DNA of 64,000 nucleotides, taken from contig NZ_CP131131.1 in assembly GCF_033705735.1 (NCBI RefSeq), forward strand, positions 310,001 through 374,000, read 5' to 3'. The first letter of the stretch is position 1, and each line of letters starts with the position of its first letter. The notes under the pieces were generated by a model, which saw only the letters and a program-made list of their open reading frames with translations, ran no database searches and was not told the DNA's origin. The position numbers were made by a program, and so were the translations under genes. Source of the DNA: Shinella zoogloeoides. Lineage in GTDB: Bacteria > Pseudomonadota > Alphaproteobacteria > Rhizobiales > Rhizobiaceae. Positions 8,536-19,174 of this stretch are shown here, one piece after another.

Positions 8536-9225
8536 TCAGATCGCTTCCTGCCATTCGGCGAGCGCGGCGACGACGTCCGGCAATTCACTCATGCGCGAGA
8601 TGACGGTTTCCGCGCCGGCCTCCGTCAGGCGGTCGGCATGGGAAGGGTAGGTGTGCGAGGCACCGGTGAAGCCGACGACGCGCATGCCGGCGGCGCGGGC
8701 GCCTGCAATGCCGTGAACCGAATCCTCGATGACCAGCGTGCGCGCCGGATTGGCGCCGAACTGCTTTGCGCCGTGCAGGAAGATATCCGGCTTCGGCTTC
8801 ACACGGTCGGCGCCGAGATCCTTGGCCGAATAGACATAGGGGCCGAAGACCTCCCGAAGCCCGACCTTCGAGAGCATCATGTCGAGGCGGTGCGAGGCCG
8901 AATTCGAACAGATGCAATAGGGCCTGGGGATGCGCGAGAGCATCGACTTGACGCCGTCGATGGCCTTCACCTCCTGCGCGAGGCGCAGGTCGAGCAGCTT
9001 TTCCGACTTGTCGAGCAGGGTGGCCGAGAGCGGGATGGAGGCTTCGCGCTCGACGGTCAGCAGGATGTTGTGCCAGGTCATGCCGGCAAAGCGCTCGCCC
9101 ATTTCCTCGACGCTGATCGGGTAGCCCGCATCCGTCAGCAGCGCCGATTCCACTTCCGCCGCGATGATTTCCGAATCGACGAGAACCCCGTCGCAATCGA
9201 AGATGATGAGATCGAAACCGTTCAT
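8536..9225 (-). CDS. HAD-superfamily phosphatase (subfamily IA)
   Basis: 229 residues from the ATG at 9225 (MNGFDLIIFDCDGVLVDSE). Motif I is FDCDGVLVDSE (nucleophile and acid Asp), motif II is CSNSASH, motif III is the lysine in KPKPDIF, and motif IV is IEDSVHGI. The cap is the helical C1 type between motifs I and II. This architecture fits beta-phosphoglucomutase or phosphoglycolate phosphatase-like enzymes; the sugar phosphate substrate is not determinable. The frame runs 14 codons further upstream without family similarity. Confidence 0.88.
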   Translation of the reverse strand: MNGFDLIIFDCDGVLVDSEIIAAEVESALLTDAGYPISVEEMGERFAGMTWHNILLTVEREASIPLSATLLDKSEKLLDLRLAQEVKAIDGVKSMLSRIPRPYCICSNSASHRLDMMLSKVGLREVFGPYVYSAKDLGADRVKPKPDIFLHGAKQFGANPARTLVIEDSVHGIAGARAAGMRVVGFTGASHTYPSHADRLTEAGAETVISRMSELPDVVAALAEWQEAI

Positions 9226-9393
9226 GAGCTGCTGTCTTTCATAGGGGCAAGTCCGGGAGGGCTGCATCCGGAATTACGGAAGAACGAAGGGGCGCGGAGC
9301 GCCCGTGAGGCCGCGGTTTCCCTACACGAAAGGGGGGCGTGGGACAATTGCCGATTCGGGGAGGGAGCCATGCGTAGCGGCCGGGAGCGGCTA

Positions 9394-9461
9394 CCCCTCA
9401 TCCCGCTGCCGCGACCTTCTCCCTGCAAGCGGGGAGAAGGTGCCGGCAGGCGGATGAGGGG
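9394..9461. repeat. RIME-like intergenic palindrome
   Basis: Outer inverted repeat CCCCTCATC / GATGAGGGG enclosing CCTTCTCCCTGCAAGCGGGGAGAAGG and GCCGGCAGG. The same building blocks recur at 14056-14081 joined to 15218-15350, and at 19011-19126. This matches the Rhizobium-specific intergenic mosaic elements (RIME). Confidence 0.75.
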
Positions 9462-9474
9462 CATTCGCCTGCCC

Positions 9475-10152
9475 TCACGGAAACAATGCCGTGAACTTCC
9501 GCTCGCCTTCTGCCGTGAAGCGGATGGCGCGGCTGTCCTTCTCACGCTTCGCCCAGCCATCCGCGATGAAGCGGGCTAGTAGCGCCTCGCCGAGGGAGCC
9601 GGCGAGATGCGAGCGGCGTTCGCTCCAGTCGAGGCAGGTGCGGCAGACCGGGCGGCGTTGCGCCCTGAGGGTGGGGACGTCGATGCCAAGCGCCGCCACA
9701 CGCGCTTCGCCGGAAGCCGTCAGCTCGGCATCGTCGCCGTCGAGCGTGACGTCGCCGTCGGCCACCATCCGGTCCAGCATGCGCACGCCGAAATCGCCGG
9801 CAAGGTGGTTGTAGCAGACCCGTGCCCGGCGCAGTGCCGGATCCTTCGGGCCGGGGCGGGTGCGCAGCAGGCCACGATTGGCCGCAAAACCCATGATGCT
9901 TTCGAGCAACGCGCCCACCTCGTCGTCCGCAAGCCCGAAATAGCGGTGCCGCCCTTGCTTGCGCTGCACGACGAGCCCGCCGCCCTCCAGTTTGGAAAGA
10001 TGCGAACTGGCCGTCTGCAAGGTGATGCCGGCCGCGCCGGCAAGCTCGGTCGCCGTCAGTGCCTGACCGCCCATCAGCGCGGTCAGCATGTTGGCGCGTG
10101 CAGGATCGCCGATGAGTGCGCCGATCTGGGAAATGTCCGGTCCTTCTTTCAT
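9475..10152 (-). CDS. ArsR-family winged-helix transcriptional regulator
   Basis: 225 residues from the ATG at 10152. The N-terminal 90 residues form the ArsR-type winged helix: GALIGDPARANMLTALMGG, TELAGAAGITLQTASSHLSKL (recognition helix), GRHRYFGLA (wing). The C-terminal 130 residues form a second domain with RARVCYNHLAGDFGVRMLDRM and two cysteines in RRPVCRTCLDWSERR that might sense metal or redox. It is divergent from the NIPSNAP/ABM gene pair across 72 bases that contain an inverted repeat, so it probably represses that pair and itself. Confidence 0.88.
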   Translation of the reverse strand: MKEGPDISQIGALIGDPARANMLTALMGGQALTATELAGAAGITLQTASSHLSKLEGGGLVVQRKQGRHRYFGLADDEVGALLESIMGFAANRGLLRTRPGPKDPALRRARVCYNHLAGDFGVRMLDRMVADGDVTLDGDDAELTASGEARVAALGIDVPTLRAQRRPVCRTCLDWSERRSHLAGSLGEALLARFIADGWAKREKDSRAIRFTAEGERKFTALFP

Positions 10153-10153
10153 A

Positions 10154-10171
10154 CTTCGATGATAGACGAAG
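10154..10171. promoter_or_regulatory. Candidate operator of the ArsR-family regulator
   Basis: CTTCG-N8-CGAAG inverted repeat directly upstream of the regulator start codon, in the 72-base divergent promoter region. Dyad operators of this size are usual for ArsR-family repressors. Functional assignment is inference. Confidence 0.5.
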
Positions 10172-10224
10172 CATTGGCGTCGGGCAATGTGGGAAAAGGG
10201 ATCATCGCAATCAAGGAGACGACG

Positions 10225-10551
10225 ATGATCACCTGCTTCATTCGCTACGAGATCGACCCCTTCAAGAAGGATGTCTTCGCCGAATATTCCCGCAACTGGG
10301 GCCAGGTGATCCCGCGCTGCGGGGCCGACCTCATCGGCTATTTCGCCCCGCACGAGGGCTCGGCGACCACGGCCTATGGTGTCTACAACATCGAGAGTCT
10401 TGCGGCCTACGAGGCCTATCGCGCCCGGCTTGCCGCCGATCCGCTCGGCCGGGAGAACTATGAATTCTCCCGCAGGGAGCGCTTCCTGAAGGAGGACCGC
10501 ATCTTTCTCAGGAACGCCTCGCCGCCCCATGCGCCGAGGATGACGCCATGA
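10225..10551 (+). CDS. NIPSNAP-family protein
   Basis: 108 residues; AAGGAG lies 7-8 bases before the ATG. It is a dimeric alpha-beta-barrel (ferredoxin-like) fold protein with the NIPSNAP pattern (CFIRYEIDPFKKDVFAEY, ADLIGYFAPHEG, AYEAYRARLAADP). Bacterial NIPSNAP proteins often accompany small monooxygenases or detoxification genes; no reaction is proven. Its stop overlaps the start of the next gene (ATGA), so the two are translationally coupled. Confidence 0.85.
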   Translation: MITCFIRYEIDPFKKDVFAEYSRNWGQVIPRCGADLIGYFAPHEGSATTAYGVYNIESLAAYEAYRARLAADPLGRENYEFSRRERFLKEDRIFLRNASPPHAPRMTP

Positions 10552-10895
10552 TCGCGGTCATCTTCGAGGTCGTGCCCGCGTCCGGCCGCATGGAGCTCTA
10601 TCTCGACACGGCGCGCGACCTCCGCCCGCTGCTCGACGGCATCGAAGGCTTCATTTCCATCGAGCGCTTCCGCAGCCTCACCGATCCGACACGGCTGCTT
10701 TCGCTCTCCTTCTGGCGCGATGAGGCGGCGGTGAAGGCGTGGCGCACCACCGAGGAACATCGCACTGCCCAGTCGCTCGGCCGCGGCGGTGTCTTCGACG
10801 CCTATCGGCTGCGCATTGCCAGTGTCGTGCGCGACTACGGCCTCAACGACCGGAACGAGGCGCCGGAGGACAGCCGCGCCTTCCACGCGGCATGA
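10548..10895 (+). CDS. Antibiotic biosynthesis monooxygenase (ABM) domain protein
   Basis: 115 residues with the ABM fold: IAVIFEVVPASGRMELYLDTA, GFISIERFRSLTDPTRLLSLSFW, WRTTEEHRTAQSLGR. The family includes cofactor-free quinol monooxygenases and heme-degrading enzymes. The pairing with the NIPSNAP gene and control by the divergent ArsR-type regulator suggest an inducible response to a small reactive organic or electrophilic compound, which is inference. Confidence 0.85.
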   Translation: MIAVIFEVVPASGRMELYLDTARDLRPLLDGIEGFISIERFRSLTDPTRLLSLSFWRDEAAVKAWRTTEEHRTAQSLGRGGVFDAYRLRIASVVRDYGLNDRNEAPEDSRAFHAA

Positions 10896-10896
10896 G

Positions 10897-10931
10897 GACG
10901 ACGCGGTCCGCATATGGCGGGCCGCATCGTC
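10897..10931. terminator. Hairpin between convergent ABM and VWA genes
   Basis: 15-base arms (10897-10911 and 10917-10931) pair with two G-U wobbles around a 5-base loop. It begins just past the ABM stop codon and ends 7 bases before the stop of the convergent VWA gene. There is no strong T-run on either side, so termination efficiency is uncertain. Confidence 0.5.
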
Positions 10932-10938
10932 TTTCGGA

Positions 10939-12603
10939 TCATTGCACCGTCACCTCGGCCCGCTCGCCGGCCTTGACGGTCGCCTTCGCTTCTTTGGGCG
11001 CGACGTCGCCCTCGTATTTCACCGCGACGATGTAGTCCCCGGGCGGCACCGTGTCCTGCCATTCCGCGCCGTAATTGATCGACACGGACTTGCGGTTGCC
11101 CTGGATGTCCTTCGCGGCGCTGAGGATCTCGATGGAATTGGCCCCCGGCGCGGTGATCGCCAGAACCCCGGCATTGATGTTGACGACGACTTCCTTCATC
11201 TCGCCGGCCTTGACGGTGAAGGGGATTTCCCCCGTCGCCGAGCCGAGCTTGGCCGTCAGCACATGGTCGCCAGCCGGAATGTCGAGCTTCGTGCCGGTGC
11301 CGTAGCCGTAGGCGACGCTCTTGCGGCTGCCGTCGATCGCCTTTTCCGGCGCCACGATCTCGAAGAAGACATTGCCGGAATCGACCTCCGGCCCGCCTTC
11401 CGCATAGACCGCCTTGTTGAGGACGATGCCCGCGCCGATGACGAGGTCGCGCGCGATCTCCTCGCCGGCCTTCACCGCGATGGTTTCCTCCACCTTGGAG
11501 GGGCCGATGGTGCCCTGCAGCTTTACCTCGCCGGCCGGAGCATAGAATTTCGCCGTGCCGTAATAGGTGCTGGAATAGCTGCCGAAGGAGACCTGGATCG
11601 CGCCGTTCGAGTCGGGCTCGGCGTCGGTCGGCGTGCGCCGCGCGGTGACGGTCACATGCCCGGAATCGAAGTTCACGAAGGGCTTTGCCACTTCGCCGGC
11701 CTTCACCTCGAAGGGAACCTGCCGTTCGATCGCGCTCTGCAATGTCACGACGGCGATGTATTTTCCGGGCGGGTAGCTGCCGGAATAGGCGCCCTTGTAC
11801 TGGCTGTCGATATAGTCGCCGGCCGGCTTGCCGTCGGCACCGGCATTGTAGATCAGCCAGTGGACGTCATCATTGTCGCCGAGCGACAGCCCACCTTCCG
11901 AAAGCACGCTGTCGGCCGCGGTGTTGAATTCGACGGCCGGCTCCGGCGTGGTCTCGACCACTTCCGGCTCCGGCTTCGACATCGGCGCTTCCGCCACCGT
12001 CTCCGTCAGCGCGGCGACGAGCTGCGTGGCGTCAGAGGCCTGGAAATATTTGCCGCCGGTATTTTCCGCAAGGCAGGCGACCTGCTTGCCTTCCTCCTCC
12101 GTCAGGCCGAAGCCGACGACATGGGTGGTGAAATCGACGCCCTTGCTTTCGAGCGCGGAGGCGAGGGCGCAGGGATCGGCCTCGCAGGTCTCCAGCCCAT
12201 CCGTCACGAGAACCACGGTCGCCTTCTCCTCGGTATATTTGAGGATGTCGGCGGCCTGCTCGACGGACTGCGTGAGCGGCGTCTTGCCCTTCGGATTGAG
12301 GCCGTTGACGAAGGCGGTGATGGCGTTTTCGGTGCCTGCGGCCGGCGGCACGGCCAGCTCGATGTCGCTGCACGAGCCTTTTTCACGATGGCCGTAGACC
12401 ATCAGGCCAAGCTCTGTGCCCGTCGGCACGGACTTCAGCACCGAGCCGAGCGTCTCGCGGGCGATCTCGATCTTGCTGCGCCCGCCGATCTGGCCCCACA
12501 TGGAGCCGGAGGCATCGAGCACGATCATCGTCTTGTCGGCGGCGAGCGCCCCGCTGGCGGCAAGCAGCCCCGCCAGAAGCATGAAAACGGCTCTCAATCG
12601 CAC
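10939..12603 (-). CDS. Secreted von Willebrand factor A protein with repeated beta domains
   Basis: 554 residues from the GTG at 12603, chosen because GAGGAGG precedes it by 6 bases and the signal peptide LRAVFMLLAGLLAASGALAA then begins immediately. The VWA domain (about 25-205) has the MIDAS motif DASGSMWGQ, the threonine in KGKTPLTQ, and TDGLETC, so metal-dependent adhesion is intact. After an acidic proline-rich linker (about 206-240) come four beta repeats, each with the core VKAGE (VKAGEVAKPF, VKAGEEIARD, VKAGEMKEVV, VKAGERAEVT). The protein is periplasmic or secreted, and its ligand is unknown. The last repeat ends at the C-terminus. Confidence 0.85.
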   Translation of the reverse strand: MRLRAVFMLLAGLLAASGALAADKTMIVLDASGSMWGQIGGRSKIEIARETLGSVLKSVPTGTELGLMVYGHREKGSCSDIELAVPPAAGTENAITAFVNGLNPKGKTPLTQSVEQAADILKYTEEKATVVLVTDGLETCEADPCALASALESKGVDFTTHVVGFGLTEEEGKQVACLAENTGGKYFQASDATQLVAALTETVAEAPMSKPEPEVVETTPEPAVEFNTAADSVLSEGGLSLGDNDDVHWLIYNAGADGKPAGDYIDSQYKGAYSGSYPPGKYIAVVTLQSAIERQVPFEVKAGEVAKPFVNFDSGHVTVTARRTPTDAEPDSNGAIQVSFGSYSSTYYGTAKFYAPAGEVKLQGTIGPSKVEETIAVKAGEEIARDLVIGAGIVLNKAVYAEGGPEVDSGNVFFEIVAPEKAIDGSRKSVAYGYGTGTKLDIPAGDHVLTAKLGSATGEIPFTVKAGEMKEVVVNINAGVLAITAPGANSIEILSAAKDIQGNRKSVSINYGAEWQDTVPPGDYIVAVKYEGDVAPKEAKATVKAGERAEVTVQ

Positions 12604-12768
12604 GGTCGTCCTCCTCGTTTGCCGGAAAACCGGCCGATCCCCTCGGCCAGGCGGCGGCATTGTCAGGGAAACGTGCGGGAAGGGGCGTCTATTCGCGGTC
12701 TCTTGAATTCGGCGCCGCGATCCCCTTGCGAAACGGTTTTCGCTTTTTCTCCAAACCCTTCAGTCTTT

Positions 12769-12790
12769 GGTAACCATCTTCGGTAACCAT
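12769..12790 (+). promoter_or_regulatory. Direct repeat GGTAACCAT x2 upstream of ccrM
   Basis: GGTAACCAT occurs at 12769-12777 and 12782-12790, a 13-base period, 48 bases before the ccrM start. TAACCAT resembles the alphaproteobacterial CtrA half-site TTAACCAT, and ccrM is a known CtrA target in Caulobacter and Rhizobiales. The spacing differs from the canonical TTAA-N7-TTAA box, so CtrA control is only a suggestion. Confidence 0.4.
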
Positions 12791-12834
12791 AAGCACCATC
12801 AAGTTCCGTTCCGAGTTAGCGTATCAGCGAGTAA

Positions 12835-15200
<2,366 letters not shown>

Positions 15201-15217
15201 CAACAAAGACAGTCGCT

Positions 15218-15350
15218 CTCCCCGCAAGCGGGGAGAAGGAACCGCGTGGCAACGCTCGCTTCCGATTATCGGTTTTGCTCTTGGGAAACCGGTCCCGCAC
15301 GGGCCCTTCTCCACGCTTGCGGGGAGAAGGTGGCGGCAGCCGGATGAGGA
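15218..15350. repeat. Right part of the interrupted RIME repeat
   Basis: Begins CTCCCCGCAAGCGGGGAG and ends GGCGGCAGCCGGATGAGGAG, with a second hairpin (CTTCTCCACGC / GCGGGGAGAAGG) near its end. Together with 14056-14081 it forms one two-hairpin RIME bounded by CCCCTCATC and its complement. The rest of the gap to 15605 contains only the terminator below. Confidence 0.7.
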
Positions 15351-15548
15351 GCTGCCAAAAAAGCATTGCGCTCCCCTCCTGCCCACACATTTGCGACACC
15401 GCGTTCAAACGATGTTAACCATCGCCCGCTTACTGTGATCCGGCAAACACATCAGGCCAAGCAACGGAAATCGTTGCGAAAGCCGAGGCCGATCAACCGG
15501 CCGGATATCGCTTTTCCGGTTTTTGTACCTTCAGTCCCGGAAATGCGA

Positions 15549-15580
15549 AAACGCCCGGAGCCTTGCGGCTCCGGGCGTTT
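15549..15580 (-). terminator. Rho-independent terminator of the mutY-HAD unit
   Basis: Perfect 14-bp stem (AAACGCCCGGAGCC / GGCTCCGGGCGTTT) with a tetraloop; read on the minus strand it ends in TTTTCGCATTT. It lies 26 bases past the HAD gene stop codon. Confidence 0.88.
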
Positions 15581-15605
15581 CGGTTTCGGGCCGGATGTGA
15601 CCGGA

Positions 15606-16223
15606 TCAGAGCGCGATGCCGTGCGCGGCAAGGTCGCTCTTCAGCTTTTCAGCACCGGTGAACAGCACGGCGTTCCAGCCCGCCATGCGTGCGCCCTCGA
15701 CATTGGCCGGTGCATCGTCGATGAAGAGCGTATGGGCGGGCGAAAGGCCGAAGTCGCGGCTGTGCTTCTCGTAGATCGCAAGATCCGGCTTGATGAGCCC
15801 GATCTCGCCCGAGACGGTGACGCCGCGCGGCTTGTCGAGGAAGGGATACATCTTTCGCGCCTCCTTGAAGGTGTCGGCGGCGAAGTTGGTCAGCATGGTG
15901 ACGTCGCGTCCCTGTGAGATCAGCGTCTCCAGGATCGCGACGCTCTCCACATAGGCGGGCGAGACCATCTCGTGCCAGTGCTTGCGGAAGGCGCGGATCT
16001 GCTCGACGCGGTCGGGATGCGCCTCGATCAGCAGCGCCTCGGCATCCTCCCACCGGCGCCCGCGGTCCTGCTCCAGGTTCCAGTCATGCGTACAGACATT
16101 GGCGAAGAACCAGTTGCGCTCCGCTTCGTCGGGGATCAGTCGCGCGAAGGGGATATGCGGATCATAGTGGATCAGCACCCGGCCGATGTCGAAGACGATG
16201 TGGCGGATTTCGATGCTGCTCAT
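15606..16223 (-). CDS. HAD-superfamily hydrolase (haloacid dehalogenase-like, YihX type)
   Basis: 205 residues from the ATG at 16223 (MSSIEIRHIVFDIGRVL), preceded by AGAGGAAAGC. Motif I is VFDIGRVLIHYD: the second acidic position of the DxD pair is replaced (FDIGR), as is usual in the YihX-like alpha-D-glucose-1-phosphate phosphatase group. Motif II is MLTNFA, motif III is the lysine in LIKPDLAIYE, and motif IV is FIDDAPANVEGAR. The start overlaps the mutY stop by 4 bases (ATGA), so it is cotranscribed with mutY. Confidence 0.85.
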   Translation of the reverse strand: MSSIEIRHIVFDIGRVLIHYDPHIPFARLIPDEAERNWFFANVCTHDWNLEQDRGRRWEDAEALLIEAHPDRVEQIRAFRKHWHEMVSPAYVESVAILETLISQGRDVTMLTNFAADTFKEARKMYPFLDKPRGVTVSGEIGLIKPDLAIYEKHSRDFGLSPAHTLFIDDAPANVEGARMAGWNAVLFTGAEKLKSDLAAHGIAL

Positions 16224-17314
16224 GCTTTCCTCTTTTTTTGAAACGCGTCCGGTATGGCTTGCGTGATGGCCTTCTTCATGACGGTCGGCAGTGCCTCGCC
16301 GTCGAGCGTTTCCTTCGGCTGCCACCATCCCGCGCCCGCCTGCGCATCCCGCAGAACCACGGAGCGGTAGACGCTGAGGCGCAGTTCGAAATGCGTGAAG
16401 ACATGGACGACGGTGCCGCAGGCCTGCCAGTCCGCCGAAAAGGGCGCGGCGGAGATATCGGTCTCCCCGTCGATCCGCGCCGTCCAGGCGCTGCCCGGCA
16501 CTTCCGTCATGCCGCCGAGAAGGCCGCTTTCCCCCCGCTTGCGCAGGAAGACGGCGCCGGTCTCGTCCTCGGCGACAAAGGCCGCGCCGAGCCGGACGGG
16601 CTTTTCCTTCTTCGCCGCCTTGCGCGGATAGAGCTCGGGGTCATTGCGCCCCAGCACCCGGCAGTCCGCGTTGAACGGACAGAGCGCGCAGGCCGGGCGG
16701 CGCGGCGTGCAGATCGTCGCGCCGAGGTCCATCATCGCCTGGGCGAAGTCGCCCGGCCGGTCCTCCGGCGTCATTTCGGCCACCAGCGCGCGCATTTCCG
16801 GCTTTGCCGCCGGAAGCGGCGTCTCGATGGCGTGAAGGCGCGAGACGACGCGCTCGACATTGCCGTCAAGCACCGCGCTCTTCCGGTTGAAGGCGATGGC
16901 GGCGATGGCCGCCGCCGTATAGTCGCCGATGCCGGGCAGGGCCTTCAGCCCGTCCTCTGTATCCGGAAAGACCCCGCCATGCTCGAAGGCGACGGCTTCG
17001 GCGCATTTCTTGAGGTTGCGGGCTCGGGCGTAATAGCCGAGGCCCGCCCAGGACTTCATCACGTCCTCGTTGTCGGCATTTGCGAGGTCCGTCACGGTCG
17101 GCCAGCGCGCGGTGAAGAGCGCGAAATAGGATTTGACCGCCTGCACGGTGGTCTGCTGCAGCATGACCTCGGAAAGCCAGATGCGGTAGGGATCGGGCGC
17201 AATCCCCCGCGCCGCCATTGGCGGGCTGACGCGCCACGGCAGATCGCGGTGGTGCCGGTCGTACCAGGCGAGAAGCAGGTCGGCGGGCGCCGCGGTCCGG
17301 TGGGATTGGGTCAT
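16220..17314 (-). CDS. mutY: Adenine DNA glycosylase MutY
   Basis: 364 residues from the ATG at 17314 (MTQSHRTAAP). It removes adenine mispaired with 8-oxoguanine. Catalytic Glu49 is in LSEVMLQQT; the helix-hairpin-helix is LPGIGDYTAAA (126-136) with Asp150 in VLDGNVERV; the [4Fe-4S] cysteines are C202, C209, C212 and C218 (C-x6-C-x2-C-x5-C). The C-terminal NUDIX-like 8-oxoG recognition domain follows (about 240-360). All key residues are present. It is divergent from the DUF721 gene across 166 bases, the arrangement seen in other rhizobia. Confidence 0.96.
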   Translation of the reverse strand: MTQSHRTAAPADLLLAWYDRHHRDLPWRVSPPMAARGIAPDPYRIWLSEVMLQQTTVQAVKSYFALFTARWPTVTDLANADNEDVMKSWAGLGYYARARNLKKCAEAVAFEHGGVFPDTEDGLKALPGIGDYTAAAIAAIAFNRKSAVLDGNVERVVSRLHAIETPLPAAKPEMRALVAEMTPEDRPGDFAQAMMDLGATICTPRRPACALCPFNADCRVLGRNDPELYPRKAAKKEKPVRLGAAFVAEDETGAVFLRKRGESGLLGGMTEVPGSAWTARIDGETDISAAPFSADWQACGTVVHVFTHFELRLSVYRSVVLRDAQAGAGWWQPKETLDGEALPTVMKKAITQAIPDAFQKKRKA

Positions 17315-17480
17315 GGTCTGCCTGAAACGGGATCGGGGCGCTTCTATAGCCTGACAGGGCGGCGCGCGCAAAACCGCTGCACATTTCTGCTGGAATTGCT
17401 CTATAACTGGCCGAGTGGTCCGCGATGTTCAAGGCATCCTGCGGGCGAGAACAGGAATATTTTCCCGCAAGGGGTAGGCC

Positions 17481-17999
17481 GTGAACGCGAAAATGCCCGC
17501 ACGCCAGTCGAGACGCGGTGTCGTCCAGATCAGCGAGGTCGCCAACGACCTCATCGATCCCGTGCTGGCAAAGCGCGCCGGTATCAACACGATGCTGCTC
17601 GGCTCGTGGGAGGAGATCGCCGGCGCCGAGTTCGCCGAATGCACGCGGCCGGAGCGCATCGCCTGGCCGCGCCGCGCCTCGGAAATGGCGGGCGAGGGCG
17701 GCGGCCACCAGCCGGGCGTGCTGACGATCGCCTGCGAGGGTGCGCGCGCGCTCTTCCTCAGCCACCAGCAGGGCGAGATCATCCAGCGCATCAACGGCTT
17801 CTTCGGCTTTCCCGCCGTCAGCCAGGTGAGGATCGTGCAGAAGCCGGTGGCGCTGCATACGCGCCATCGTCCCCGGCCCCGTCCGCTGACCGGCGCTGCG
17901 GCCCGCCATCTCGACGAACTGGTCGAGGGCATCGAGGGCGAGGCGCTGAAGGCGGCGCTGAAGCGCCTCGGCACCGCCGTGCTCGGCCGGCGCCGCTGA
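17481..17999 (+). CDS. DUF721 (DciA-like) protein
   Basis: 172 residues from the GTG at 17481, with AAGGGG 9-10 bases upstream. The DUF721 core is LLGSWEEIAGAEFAECTRPERIAWPRR and LTIACEGARALFLSHQQGEIIQRINGFFG, followed by a basic C-terminal tail. DciA-type DUF721 proteins help load the replicative helicase in bacteria lacking DnaC. That role is plausible here but not shown for rhizobial members. Precedes a DsbA-like gene in the same direction. Confidence 0.85.
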   Translation: MNAKMPARQSRRGVVQISEVANDLIDPVLAKRAGINTMLLGSWEEIAGAEFAECTRPERIAWPRRASEMAGEGGGHQPGVLTIACEGARALFLSHQQGEIIQRINGFFGFPAVSQVRIVQKPVALHTRHRPRPRPLTGAAARHLDELVEGIEGEALKAALKRLGTAVLGRRR

Positions 18000-18115
18000 T
18001 CATCGAACGGTCACAATTCTTTGAAGTTACTGGCCTTCACACCGCTTGTTCGCGCCCGAAAGCAGGTATAACGGGAGAGCGAAAGAATTTTACATCCCTT
18101 CCGACAGGAGAGACC

Positions 18116-18940
18116 ATGTCCCTTTCCGAAATGAGCCTGATGAAGCGTCTTCTGACCGGCGCCGCCGTTGCGGCGCTCGCCGTGACGCTGGCCGCCTGCT
18201 CCGACGAGAAGAAGGAGACCGCCAAGGCTCCCGAGACCAGCCAGACGACGGGCGAGACCGCAAGCTCGACGCCGGCGACCGCCTCGGGCACATCGAACGA
18301 GACCACGGCGGCAACGACCGAAACGGCGGCAGCGCCCGCCGCGGCTGTGGACGTCCCGTCTTCCGAGGGCAGCGTGGACATGGCCGAGGTGCTGAAGCCC
18401 GGCGCCCTGCCGGACATGGCGCTTGGCGAGGCGAATGCGCCCGTCACCATCGTCGAATACATGTCGACGACCTGCCCGCATTGCGCGGACTTCCACAACA
18501 AGACCTTCGACGCGATCAAGACGAAATATGTCGACAGCGGCAAGGTCCGTTTCATCGTGCGCGAATTCCCGTTCGACCCGCGTGCCGCGGCCGCCTTCAT
18601 GCTGGCGCGCTGCAACCCGCAGGACACGACGAAGCTCACCGATGCTGCGCAGTATTTCCCGATGCTTTCCATGCTGATGAAGCAGCAGGAAACCTGGGCC
18701 GCCGCGCAGGATGGCCGCGAAGCGCTGCTGCAGATGTCCAAGCTCGCCGGTTTTACACAGGAGAGCTTCCAGGCCTGCTTGACGAACCAGAAACTTCTGG
18801 ATGATGTGAACGCGGTACGGGAACGTGCCGCCAAGGAATTCGGGGTCGCCGCGACGCCGACGTTCCTGATCAACGGCAAGCGCTACGCGGGGGACATGTC
18901 GGTTGACACCATGTCGGCCCTCATCGACAGCATGCTCTGA
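18116..18940 (+). CDS. DsbA-like thiol-disulfide oxidoreductase, lipoprotein form
   Basis: 274 residues; CAGGAG sits 5-6 bases before the ATG. The signal peptide ends in the lipobox LAAC (C28), followed by a Thr/Ala-rich linker of about 60 residues. The thioredoxin-like DsbA domain starts near residue 95 with active site CPHC (C120, C123) and cis-proline loop ATPTFLING. It probably forms or isomerises disulfides in the periplasm while anchored to a membrane. The DUF721, DsbA-like and smc genes in the same direction are a conserved rhizobial block; the terminator behind this gene separates it from smc. Confidence 0.9.
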   Translation: MSLSEMSLMKRLLTGAAVAALAVTLAACSDEKKETAKAPETSQTTGETASSTPATASGTSNETTAATTETAAAPAAAVDVPSSEGSVDMAEVLKPGALPDMALGEANAPVTIVEYMSTTCPHCADFHNKTFDAIKTKYVDSGKVRFIVREFPFDPRAAAAFMLARCNPQDTTKLTDAAQYFPMLSMLMKQQETWAAAQDGREALLQMSKLAGFTQESFQACLTNQKLLDDVNAVRERAAKEFGVAATPTFLINGKRYAGDMSVDTMSALIDSML

Positions 18941-18959
18941 TCCTTCGACCGGATTTTCG

Positions 18960-18997
18960 GCGGGCGACGGCGGAAGCCGTGCGCCCGCTTTTTATTT
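18960..18997 (+). terminator. Rho-independent terminator after the DsbA-like gene
   Basis: GCGGGCG-ACGGC / GCCGT-GCGCCCGC stem with a GGAA-type loop, followed by TTTTTATTTT. It starts 20 bases past the stop codon. Confidence 0.9.
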
Positions 18998-19010
18998 TGC
19001 GGCGGCGTTG

Positions 19011-19126
19011 CCCCTCATCCTCCTGCCGGGAGCTTCTCCTTGGCTGCGGGGAGAAGGAGGAAAACGGCGCGTCCATCGTTCCTCGCCCCGTTTACGGGGA
19101 GAGGATGCCGGCAGGCAGGTGAGGGG
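19011..19126. repeat. RIME-like intergenic palindrome upstream of smc
   Basis: Outer arms CCCCTCATCCTCCTGCCGG and CCGGCAGGCAGGTGAGGGG enclose two inner hairpins with the words CTTCTCC/GGGGAGAAGG and CTCGCCCCG/CGGGGAGAGG. Same modular structure as the copies at 9394 and 14056/15218. It lies between the terminator and the smc start codon, so it is inside the smc leader region. Confidence 0.75.
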
Positions 19127-19174
19127 CATCCTTCGCCATGCGAAGGAAGGGTATCCCGCCCTTGCCGGTGCCGC

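Noticed and set aside
15914-18115. Possible 1008-codon protein ending in the DsbA-like domain
   Set aside because: The upstream part is antisense to mutY and HAD and crosses the DUF721 gene in another frame; a good ribosome-binding site and signal peptide place the DsbA-like start at 18116.
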